Below, in pieces: positions 27,169 to 33,833 of a stretch of 40,557 nucleotides of DNA. This stretch comes from Candidatus Wolfebacteria bacterium RIFOXYD12_FULL_48_21 (lineage in GTDB: Bacteria; Patescibacteriota; Minisyncoccia; UBA6257; UBA9933): the NCBI GenBank assembly GCA_001793945.1, contig MGIW01000001.1, positions 1 through 40,557 on the forward strand, read 5' to 3'. Both the position numbers and the translations under genes were made by a program. Numbering within the stretch: position 1 is the first letter of the stretch; each line of letters begins with the position of its first letter. The notes beneath the pieces were generated by a model. It saw only the letters and a program-made list of their open reading frames with translations. It made no database searches and was not told the origin of the DNA.

Positions 27169-27505
27169 GTCATCCTGTCGTATTATTCATTTATTATGTG
27201 TCATTCCGAGCCGCATTGTCATCCCGTACTCCGATACGGGATCCATTTCAATTTTGTGCGGAACGCACAATAAAATAATTTCTATTGCGCGTATCGCGCG
27301 AGCGTGGTACTGGATTCCGGCCTGCGCCGGAATGACAAAGAGTGTCAGCGTCATCCCAAACGCGGGCCCCGTGTCCCCGTATCGCGGTACGGGGCAGGCT
27401 CCGCACGGGTCCGTCAGCCGACGGATCCAGCGGGGATCCAGATTTTTGCAGCGGCGACGCTTGGATATTCAAACTCTGGATTCCGGCTCGTGGGCCGGAA
27501 TGACA
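27169..27505. repeat. Dispersed palindromic elements, copy 12 (cluster)
   Basis: The longest cluster in the window, about 340 bp. It holds several GTCATCC or GTCATTCC starts, a GGATTCCGGCC...GGCCGGAATGAC unit at each end, a nested CCGTCAGCCGACGG palindrome and GC-rich hairpins. It fills most of the 540-bp gap between the divergent helicase and orphan membrane protein genes. Open frames through it are not believable. Confidence 0.85.
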
Positions 27506-27599
27506 ATTCGATGCAATTTGACATATCTACAAAAAATATGCTTTTATACGAACAGTAGTTTCATCAATTTCATATCACTCTTAGAAAGGGAGGAATGTC

Positions 27600-28295
27600 A
27601 TGGCATTTGTCATTTGGGCTGTTTTATGTGTTGTTTGCGGTTGGGTCATTTTTGCGGACGCTTGTTGCTTGGGACGCGTCGAAAACATCAAGCACCCCGT
27701 TCTCAAGCGAGTAGCGGATATCGGGCTTCTCTTGGCATTTCTCGCCATCGTCGCGTCGCCCCTGTATTACGAATTCCCTAATTACGGGTCTTCCAAGGTG
27801 GTAACATTCAAGGACGACCGAGTAACGGAACGCCCGTTTGGCGCATTTGTATGGGAGTTTGGCGGAGCGTTTTCGAACATCCCCAACAACATCGGGATAA
27901 CGAGCAGTGTAACGCTTGCTGTTGACAGTCCGAAAGTTCGCACATTGCGGTACACCATCGACGCCCGGATCATCAACCCTACATTGTTCTTCGCGAAAAA
28001 GGAACGGCGGCACATGTTCGCGGTTAACGCACAAGCCAATCCGGTAGACACGAAGCAACTCGTTGCTTCCAGCGCCGACAATACGAATGAAACGGTAGAG
28101 GGCGAGATCACGGATCTGGTCGCCTACCAAATGTTCGAGTTCAATAACATTTTCTCGAACGGGCTTGCGATGCTCAATAATCCGCTCAACCCGGTACAGC
28201 AGGATGCGTTCAAACTCCTGATCGAATGCTTCATCAACGCCAACCTTGAACAGGATGGCATTGCGGTAAAGACCAGCCCCTTCACGATCGAGTGA
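27600..28295 (+). CDS. Hypothetical membrane protein, 231 aa
   Basis: The start is supported by a GGGAGG Shine-Dalgarno 7 nt before the ATG. The N-terminus has a hydrophobic segment (1-18), a second one near 41-55, then a soluble domain with strand-rich stretches and a helical C-terminal part (about 165-225). The N-terminal part resembles an SPFH-like layout (membrane anchor followed by a strand-rich domain), but no signature is decisive. It is monocistronic, with a strong terminator 26 nt after the stop and repeat clusters on both sides. I do not recognise the family. Confidence 0.75.
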   Translation: MAFVIWAVLCVVCGWVIFADACCLGRVENIKHPVLKRVADIGLLLAFLAIVASPLYYEFPNYGSSKVVTFKDDRVTERPFGAFVWEFGGAFSNIPNNIGITSSVTLAVDSPKVRTLRYTIDARIINPTLFFAKKERRHMFAVNAQANPVDTKQLVASSADNTNETVEGEITDLVAYQMFEFNNIFSNGLAMLNNPLNPVQQDAFKLLIECFINANLEQDGIAVKTSPFTIE

Positions 28296-28320
28296 TCTTC
28301 GGTTATGCGCTTAGCGCAAA

Positions 28321-28347
28321 AGCCGGCCACCATGGCCGGCTTTTTTT
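28321..28347 (+). terminator. Intrinsic terminator of the 27600-28295 gene
   Basis: A 9-bp stem AGCCGGCCA/TGGCCGGCT with a 3-nt loop is followed by seven T residues. Confidence 0.88.
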
Positions 28348-28352
28348 ATTTC

Positions 28353-28557
28353 GGCAGATTCCTCGACTGCAGTTTACCCTGAGCGAAGTCGAATGGGCTC
28401 GGAATGACAATCTCTTACATTCCGCCATCTGGCGGACGAACGGGCTCGGAATAGCATTCTCTGTCATTCCGAGCGGAGAAGTACTCTTCGCAGTCGAGGA
28501 ATCTGCAGTGTTTTTGCTACAGATCCCTCGGCTCCGTTTCACTACGCTCGGGATGAC
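28353..28557. repeat. Dispersed palindromic elements, copy 13 (tandem)
   Basis: A right-half remnant with nested CCCTGAGCGAAGTCGAA module, a CCGCCATCTGGCGG remnant, then a complete unit at 28463-28557 (GTCATTCCGAGCGG...GCTCGGGATGAC) with a GAGGAATCTG/CAGATCCCTC centre and a 14-nt loop. Confidence 0.88.
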
Positions 28558-28946
28558 ATGCCGAGCTTCGTAATCGAAAGTTATATCTCCTCGTACAAAT
28601 CACTCCAGCTCGGGTTCACTATTCCGATCAATTTAATTTTCTTTTCTCTTCTCCAATTCTTGAGCTGTTTTTCTCGCTCAATCGCGACACACACATCATT
28701 AGTTTGTTCAAAATAAACAAGCCTGCCAATATTGTATTTTCCCGTGAAACCTTCTTCAACCTTATGTTTATGCTCCCAAACCCTTCTTTTCAAATCGTTT
28801 GTTACCCCGATATAGAGTGTGCCTGAATTATTCGTAAGAATGTAAATGTAATAATGTTTCATACAGCTACAGATCCCTCGGCAAGCTCGGGATGACACGC
28901 TCTGTCATTCCGAGCGGAGAAGTACTCTTCGCAGTCGAGGAATCTG
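28557..28946. mobile_element. Putative palindromic element carrying a GIY-YIG gene in its loop
   Basis: A degenerate left arm (28557-28580, CATGCCGAGCTTCG...) ends exactly at the stop codon of the GIY-YIG gene. A right arm (28866-28896, GCTACAGATCCCTCGGC to CTCGGGATGAC) begins 3 nt upstream of its ATG. A further left half follows at 28904-28946. A 47-bp exact direct repeat (28459-28505 and 28900-28946) brackets the whole. Calling it an element is inference from this layout. Confidence 0.5.
28581..28862 (-). CDS. Single-domain GIY-YIG nuclease
   Basis: The 93-aa protein is a minimal GIY-YIG domain of the YhbQ/UPF0213 type. YIY at 5-7 and YIG at 17-19 give the two signature strands; an Arg in NDLKRRV and a downstream Glu in AIEREKQLKNW match the catalytic Arg and metal-binding Glu positions. 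No DNA-binding domain is attached. The ATG at 28862 is chosen because the upstream codons read through a repeat arm. It should cut DNA using one divalent metal ion; the natural target is unknown for such proteins. It sits in the apical loop position of a palindromic element and is bracketed by 47-bp direct repeats, suggesting a link with repeat mobility (inference). Confidence 0.92.
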   Translation of the reverse strand: MKHYYIYILTNNSGTLYIGVTNDLKRRVWEHKHKVEEGFTGKYNIGRLVYFEQTNDVCVAIEREKQLKNWRREKKIKLIGIVNPSWSDLYEEI

Positions 28947-28948
28947 TT

Positions 28949-30481
28949 TTATATTTCCCGTATCCGATATTGGAATGCTTCGCTTAGGTGCTCGTTCGTT
29001 ACCGTTTCTGCGGATTCAAGGTCTGCAATGGTGCGGGCCGTCTTGAGCATGCGGTAATATCCGCGCGCCGAGATGAACGACTTTTCAAGCATTTGTTTCA
29101 CGAACTTTTTTCCGTTGTCATCCAACTGCACGACCGTGTCTACCAACTTTGAGGGCATTTCTGCGTTGGTGTATATCTTTGGCGTTATGTCCGCGAATCT
29201 CCGCGACTGGATTAACCGTGCACACAGCACCTGCTCGCGCACGGCGTCGCTTTCGTCCGATGCTTTTTCTTTTGCCAAGTCCGCCACTTTTACGCGCGGG
29301 ACCTTTATTTGAATATCGATGCGATCGAGTAACGGACCCGATAGCTTGCGCTGGTAGCGGGTCACTTCGTGCGCGCCGCAATGGCATGCCTTTTCGTCAT
29401 CGCCATAGTAACCACACGGGCAGGGGTTCATGGCCGCAACCAGCGTAAAGCGTGCGGGGAATTTCAATACGCTCTTTGCGCGCGCTATGCATACATCTCC
29501 GTTTTCGAGCGGCTGACGAAGCGATTCAAGCAGATCACGCCGGAACTCGGGCAACTCATCGAGAAACAATATGCCCCGATGCGCAAGACTGATCTCGCCC
29601 GGCCGCGGGTTCGCGCCGCCGCCGATGACCGACACCGGCGATGCGCTGTGGTGCGGTGCACGAAATGGACGCGTCATCGAAAATACATCACCGTTGGCGA
29701 TGCCCGCCGCGCTATAGACTTGCATGACCTCTATAGCCTCATTCATGGCAAGCGGTGGCAATATGGACACCAACGCCTGCGCCAGCATCGTCTTTCCCGC
29801 TCCCGGCGAACCGCTCATCAATAAGTTATGCCCGCCCGCCGCGGCGATCATCAGCGCACGCTTTGCATTTGCCTGCCCTTTTATCTCCGAAATATCCGTA
29901 CTGTAGCCACCCGTGTTCCATAGCAATTCCGTAGGCTCTTGCGCCTCTATGGGCTTGCGGCCTTCCAAGTGGTCGATCAATCCAACCATATCAACAACCG
30001 GTATCACGGTCACATTTTTGACGATCGCCGCTTCGCGCGCATTTCCCGATGGTACGAATACATAGCGGATACCCAACCCTTTGGCAAGACGCGCTATGGC
30101 AAGCACACCGTTGACCGAGCGCAGCTTCCCGTCGAGCGACAACTCGCCGACGAACATTTTGTCACCCGTTTCGAATTCCTTAATCTGTTTCGTCGCCAAC
30201 AAATACCCCACTGCAATGGCGAGGTCATATTGCGAGCCCGCCTTTTTTATGTCGGCCGGGGCAAGGTTTATGGTAATGCGCCTATTTTCCCTGTTGGGCG
30301 GCTTGATGTGCGAATTTTTCAGCGCCGCGTTTACCCGTTCTTTCGCCTCGTTTAACGCCTTATCGGCAAGCCCGACTATCGTAAATGAATGGAGACCGAC
30401 ATTTATGTCGGTCTCCACTTCGATCAATTTTGCCTCGATTCCTTCAAGCTCCGCGGAATATACCTTTGAAAAGTGCTCCAT
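28949..30481 (-). CDS. comM: YifB/ComM family Mg-chelatase-like AAA ATPase
   Basis: The 510-aa protein has the full family layout: an N-terminal Lon-protease-like domain (1-170), a Mg-chelatase AAA core with Walker A GSPGAGKT (224-231) and Walker B ILFLDE (304-309), the MNPCPCGYYGD signature (351-361) with nearby zinc-type cysteines, and the C-terminal helical lid. ComM is a hexameric helicase that promotes branch migration during natural transformation; a role in DNA uptake would fit the type IV machine elsewhere in the window, but this is inference. Its stop codon lies 3 nt from a repeat half unit. Confidence 0.94.
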   Translation of the reverse strand: MEHFSKVYSAELEGIEAKLIEVETDINVGLHSFTIVGLADKALNEAKERVNAALKNSHIKPPNRENRRITINLAPADIKKAGSQYDLAIAVGYLLATKQIKEFETGDKMFVGELSLDGKLRSVNGVLAIARLAKGLGIRYVFVPSGNAREAAIVKNVTVIPVVDMVGLIDHLEGRKPIEAQEPTELLWNTGGYSTDISEIKGQANAKRALMIAAAGGHNLLMSGSPGAGKTMLAQALVSILPPLAMNEAIEVMQVYSAAGIANGDVFSMTRPFRAPHHSASPVSVIGGGANPRPGEISLAHRGILFLDELPEFRRDLLESLRQPLENGDVCIARAKSVLKFPARFTLVAAMNPCPCGYYGDDEKACHCGAHEVTRYQRKLSGPLLDRIDIQIKVPRVKVADLAKEKASDESDAVREQVLCARLIQSRRFADITPKIYTNAEMPSKLVDTVVQLDDNGKKFVKQMLEKSFISARGYYRMLKTARTIADLESAETVTNEHLSEAFQYRIREI

Positions 30482-30513
30482 TAGATTTTTATGAAAAGTG
30501 CTGATTAGGTTTT

Positions 30514-30609
30514 GTCATTCCGATCCGTCGGCTGACGGACAAGGAATCTGCAGCAATGGGCTCAGATCCTTCGGCTCCCCCGCCAGCTGGCGGATGCGCT
30601 CAGGATGAC
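30514..30609. repeat. Dispersed palindromic element, copy 15
   Basis: A complete copy (GTCATTCCGATCCG...CAGGATGACA) carries CCGTCGGCTGACGG in one arm and CCGCCAGCTGGCGG in the other. It lies between the comM and DksA/TraR-like genes. The half units flanking the GIY-YIG gene are counted as copy 14. Confidence 0.88.
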
Positions 30610-30619
30610 ACAGGAACAC

Positions 30620-30970
30620 TTAGATAGTTTCCCCTTCCCGTGCCAACCTCTTGCATGAGCGACACAATCGGGATGTGCTGTTTATTTGTATCATCTCCGC
30701 ACCGAGATCTTCTCCGCACTCCTCGCACTTGCCATAGGTTTCCTTGTCGATTTTTCCCAATGCAAGATCAATGTCTGCTAATCGCTGACGCAATTCCTGT
30801 GATGCCGAAGATTGGTTTTCCCATGCTTCGGATTCATCTGTTTCTTCTTCAAGCGAATCGACATCACTTCCAAAGTCCTCGCCCTTTTCCAAAGTGTCGA
30901 TTTTCACCTCAAGCAATGCTTTTTCATCTTCAAGCTCGTTTTTTATGGCTTCCAGTTTTTCTTTGTTCAT
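30620..30970 (-). CDS. DksA/TraR-family C4 zinc-finger protein
   Basis: The 116-aa protein has an N-terminal coiled coil (about 1-30 and 55-78), an acidic linker, and a C-terminal zinc finger C82-x2-C85-x17-C103-x2-C106, the exact DksA/TraR spacing. Members bind the RNA polymerase secondary channel and tune transcription, often with ppGpp, though some short Gram-positive forms (YteA-like) have no known role. The coiled-coil tip lacks the DxxDxA motif of E. coli DksA as far as I can see, so it may act differently. Sixteen nucleotides separate it from the upstream membrane protein gene. Confidence 0.9.
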   Translation of the reverse strand: MNKEKLEAIKNELEDEKALLEVKIDTLEKGEDFGSDVDSLEEETDESEAWENQSSASQELRQRLADIDLALGKIDKETYGKCEECGEDLGAEMIQINSTSRLCRSCKRLAREGETI

Positions 30971-30986
30971 ATGTTTTTTGTCATTA

Positions 30987-31370
30987 CTAAATGAATTTGA
31001 ACAGAAACGGGAACAATACGAAATATCCCAACAGCCCCAATCCGATCACGCCAATGACTATTCCTGCGGTTATCATTACCGTCTTTGCCGCTCCGGATGA
31101 TGCCTGCGGTTGCGCTACGGGTACTGCAGGAGCCTCAAACATCGATTTTTCCGGACCGGTATATGCAGGCGCAGCCCCGGGTCGCATCTCTTCCTGCCGT
31201 TGCGAAGCAATGGTTTCTTGCGCGCCTGCGGTTGGGACCTCGCCTCCGCCCTCCTTGAATGCCTTGATGTCCGATTCCATCGTGCGAATGTCTATTTCGA
31301 GCGCCGGCGGTTCAGGAACCTTTGCATCCTGCTTATCCATAGGCGTTGTCGGGTTTGTTTGCATATCCAT
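30987..31370 (-). CDS. Small membrane protein with proline/alanine-rich N-terminus
   Basis: From the ATG at 31370 the 127-aa protein has a hydrophilic, Pro/Ala/Glu-rich N-terminal 95 residues and one C-terminal transmembrane segment (about 100-125), giving a tail-anchored or N-in topology. I recognise no family. A TATACT box lies 6 nt before this ATG with no Shine-Dalgarno, which supports the start; the longer reading continues into a heptamer array. It is co-directional with the DksA/TraR-like gene and probably co-transcribed. Confidence 0.7.
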   Translation of the reverse strand: MDMQTNPTTPMDKQDAKVPEPPALEIDIRTMESDIKAFKEGGGEVPTAGAQETIASQRQEEMRPGAAPAYTGPEKSMFEAPAVPVAQPQASSGAAKTVMITAGIVIGVIGLGLLGYFVLFPFLFKFI

Positions 31371-31376
31371 GCAGAT

Positions 31377-31382
31377 AGTATA
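31377..31382 (-). promoter_or_regulatory. TATACT -10 box 6 nt before the 31370 start
   Basis: A -10-like hexamer adjoins a heptamer array and lies at leaderless spacing to the ATG. No good -35 is visible. Confidence 0.45.
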
Positions 31383-31408
31383 AAGGAAAAAGGAAAAAGG
31401 AAAAAGGG
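31382..31408. repeat. Heptamer tandem array 6
   Basis: Three exact AAAGGAA units and a fourth degraded one lie directly upstream of the -10 box of the small membrane protein gene. Confidence 0.65.
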
Positions 31409-31495
31409 GTGCGCGCGCCAATATTGATTTTTTTATATTGATACGATAAAGTATAGGGGCATTTTAGATCATGTTGCATGTTTCAAGAAGCCCGC

Positions 31496-31567
31496 GCCCC
31501 CATCGTCTAGTGGTCAGGACAACAGGTTTTCATCCTGTAAAGAGGAGTCCGATTCTCCTTGGGGGCA
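31496..31567 (+). tRNA. tRNA-Glu (anticodon UUC)
   Basis: A 72-nt cloverleaf with acceptor GCCCCCA/TGGGGGC, anticodon stem ACAGG/CCTGT, loop TTTTCAT with anticodon TTC, and T stem AGGAG/CTCCT. The T loop reads TCCGATT, so the normally invariant U55 is C. CCA is not encoded. A terminator follows. Confidence 0.95.
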
Positions 31568-31570
31568 CAA

Positions 31571-31606
31571 AAGAAAACAGACACCGTAATGGGTGTCTGT
31601 TTTCTT
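31571..31606 (+). terminator. Terminator of the tRNA-Glu gene
   Basis: A perfect 15-bp stem with arms 31571-31585 and 31592-31606 ends in TGTTTTCTTGTTTT. Confidence 0.8.
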
Positions 31607-31645
31607 GTTTTGCTTCCGAACTTTCTTTTTATACCATTTTTCCCC

Positions 31646-31651
31646 TATAAT
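31646..31651 (+). promoter_or_regulatory. TATAAT box 8 nt before the glycosyltransferase start
   Basis: A perfect -10 hexamer lies 8 nt before the ATG at 31660, with only a weak T-rich -35. No Shine-Dalgarno fits in the space, so a leaderless mRNA is likely. Confidence 0.5.
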
Positions 31652-31659
31652 TATCCCAT

Positions 31660-33144
31660 ATGAAACGATTTTTCGAGATTCTGCCCGGCGTCCTTTCGTG
31701 GACGACGCTCATTGGCGTGGCGCTGCTTTCCTGGCTTACTCCTGTCGGTATGGCCATTTTTATCATATTTTTTGATGTCTACTGGTTTTTGAAGACCTTC
31801 TACCTTTCCATCCACCTCCGCATCAGCTACCGCAAGATGCGCAACAACATGGAAATCAATTGGCTCGAGAAACTCAAAACCGATCCAGCGACGACGGCAT
31901 GGCCCGACATCTACCACTTGATTGTGTTCCCATTCTTTGATGAACCCTATGAGGTCATCAAAGAGTCGTTTGAGGCCCTTACGCGCATAAACTATCCGCT
32001 CGACAAATTCATCGTTGCGATCGGCACCGAGGAAAAGACCGGCGAAGCATCAAAGCAAACTTTGGATCGCATTGCCGAAGAATATTCAGATACATTTTTC
32101 AAACTGATTGCCACCGTCCATCCGAGCAATCTACCGGGAGAAACTCCGGGTAAAGGGTCGAATGAAGCATGGATCGCACAGCAGGTAAAACGGGAGGTCA
32201 TTGATCCGCTTCATATCCCCTATGAGCACATCGTCGTTTCTTCGTTCGATATCGACACGCAGATCTTCCCCGATTATTTCGGCGTTTTAACGCATGCGTT
32301 TTTGACGACCGAAGATAATCTGCACGCAAGCTACCTGCCTATTCCGTTCTTTTTGAATAACATCTTTCAGGCGCCGGCAATCGCGCGCGTCATTTCATTT
32401 TCCGCATCCATTTACCATATGATGCAGCAGGCGCGTCCGCATCGCCTTACGACCTTTTCTTCGCATTCGATGCCGTTCAAGGCTTTGGTCGATGTCGGTT
32501 TTTGGAAAAAGGATATCGTCAGCGAAGATTCCCAGATCTTTTGGCAATGCTATTTACATTATAACGGCAACTATAGGGTCATCCCGCTTAATTACCCGAT
32601 ATCCATGGATTCCAATGTTGCGCCTTCGTTTTGGCGCACGATGTTAAACCAGTATAAGCAGCAACGCCGATGGGCATGGGGAGGCGTCGAAAACATTCCG
32701 TATCTCATGACCGGCTTCATGCGGAACAAACAGATCCCGTTCAAAAAGCGGTTCTCTTGGGCATTTTTCTATATCGAAGGCTTCCACTCATGGGCAACCA
32801 ATGCGTTGATCATCTTTACACTTTCATGGCTTCCAATCTTGTTAGGCGGACCGGAGTTTCGTTTTTCGCTCATTTCCTACTCCCTACCAAAGGTCACCAA
32901 TCTAATCATGAACTTTGCTGCCATCGGCATCGTGACTTCCGCGTTTCTCGGCATTGTCCTATTACCGCCAAAGCCTATTTGGTTCAAGAAGCATCACTAT
33001 GTATGGTTTGTTCTGCAATGGGCATTCCTTCCGCTCACCATGATCATCTTCGGGTCCATCCCTGCCCTTGATGCGCAGACCCGCGGCATGTTTGGCGGTA
33101 AGTTTCGCCTCGGTTTTTGGAGCACACCTAAGCATCGAGGTTAA
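31660..33144 (+). CDS. Membrane glycosyltransferase, GT2-type
   Basis: The 494-aa protein has N-terminal membrane helices (about 12-50), a cytoplasmic GT-A domain (about 80-345) and C-terminal membrane helices (about 360-465). The catalytic pattern is present: DID at 197-199 (metal-binding DxD), SED at 288-290 (catalytic base) and QQRRW at 334-338 (the Q-x-x-R-W motif of processive GT2 enzymes). It should transfer sugars from nucleotide donors to a growing or lipid-linked glycan at the inner membrane; substrate and product are unknown. It is followed 15 nt later by the CPBP protease gene. Confidence 0.9.
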   Translation: MKRFFEILPGVLSWTTLIGVALLSWLTPVGMAIFIIFFDVYWFLKTFYLSIHLRISYRKMRNNMEINWLEKLKTDPATTAWPDIYHLIVFPFFDEPYEVIKESFEALTRINYPLDKFIVAIGTEEKTGEASKQTLDRIAEEYSDTFFKLIATVHPSNLPGETPGKGSNEAWIAQQVKREVIDPLHIPYEHIVVSSFDIDTQIFPDYFGVLTHAFLTTEDNLHASYLPIPFFLNNIFQAPAIARVISFSASIYHMMQQARPHRLTTFSSHSMPFKALVDVGFWKKDIVSEDSQIFWQCYLHYNGNYRVIPLNYPISMDSNVAPSFWRTMLNQYKQQRRWAWGGVENIPYLMTGFMRNKQIPFKKRFSWAFFYIEGFHSWATNALIIFTLSWLPILLGGPEFRFSLISYSLPKVTNLIMNFAAIGIVTSAFLGIVLLPPKPIWFKKHHYVWFVLQWAFLPLTMIIFGSIPALDAQTRGMFGGKFRLGFWSTPKHRG

Positions 33145-33159
33145 TAATTTCTTACCATT

Positions 33160-33831
33160 ATGTCCCTATCCCGCATCCTGCACCACCCGCTTGGACTCAT
33201 TGGTTTGGTTTTTTTCCTGAGCGCTGCCCCTTCCGTTTTTCTTCCTTTTTCGTATCTTTACCAGCACATTTCTCTTCCTTTCCGAACTATCATACTCTCG
33301 CTTGTCGCGCTTGTGTTTCTCATGCTCGTGCCCATGGCTGTGATCGTTTTTCTTTTTGAAGAAAAACTTTCCGCTTATGGGTGGCGGCTTCCTGTCGATA
33401 CGCACGCATCGCGCAGACTTATCATAGCGAGTACGCTCGTTCTCCTCCCCTTTATCTTCTACTTGAGCACGCAGGATATCTTTCACGGATATTATTCCCG
33501 ATATGGCATTGGCTTTTTGGAATTTCTTGTGACCGGCGGCATATTCACTTTCCTCTATTATCTTGCCGAAGAATTTCTGTTCCGCGGATTCCTTTTCTTC
33601 GGGCTTTGGCCGCGGCTTGGCTACCACAGTTTTTGGATCATTGGTTCTCTATTCGCATTTCTCCATATCACAAAACCGCCCGCCGAAATCATACTGTCTT
33701 TTTTTGCCAGTATTATTTTTTGCTACCTATCCCTTAAGACAAAATCATTTCTTCCGGCTGCAATCGTACACTTCATCATCGCCGTCGTACTGAATGTATT
33801 AACTATTCTTATTCCCCCGCTCAACGGCTAA
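33160..33831 (+). CDS. CPBP-family intramembrane glutamic endopeptidase
   Basis: The 223-aa polytopic protein has about six membrane helices. The CPBP (CAAX protease and bacteriocin-processing) motifs are complete: EEFLFR at 137-142 (EExxxR), FAFLH at 165-169 (FxxxH) and a third histidine at H204. Family members cleave within the membrane, for example prenylated proteins or bacteriocin leaders; the substrate here is unknown. It is probably co-transcribed with the glycosyltransferase and converges on recG, with only 2 nt between the two stop codons and no terminator between them. Confidence 0.92.
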   Translation: MSLSRILHHPLGLIGLVFFLSAAPSVFLPFSYLYQHISLPFRTIILSLVALVFLMLVPMAVIVFLFEEKLSAYGWRLPVDTHASRRLIIASTLVLLPFIFYLSTQDIFHGYYSRYGIGFLEFLVTGGIFTFLYYLAEEFLFRGFLFFGLWPRLGYHSFWIIGSLFAFLHITKPPAEIILSFFASIIFCYLSLKTKSFLPAAIVHFIIAVVLNVLTILIPPLNG

Positions 33832-33833
33832 TA

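Noticed and set aside
27518-27550. Promoter TTGACA followed by TATACG for the 27600 gene
   Set aside because: The spacer is 21 nt, too long for a normal sigma-70 promoter, and no better pair was found.
27167-27781. Plus-strand open frame of about 200 codons before the orphan membrane protein gene
   Set aside because: It runs through the repeat cluster and then overlaps 27600-28295 in another frame; the Shine-Dalgarno start at 27600 is far better.
3143-30609. CRISPR array
   Set aside because: The repeats are palindromic, variable and dispersed among genes, with no regular spacers and no cas genes in the window.
3143-30609. Insertion sequence with a transposase
   Set aside because: No transposase or integrase of a known family is encoded; the only nuclease tied to the repeats is the small GIY-YIG protein.
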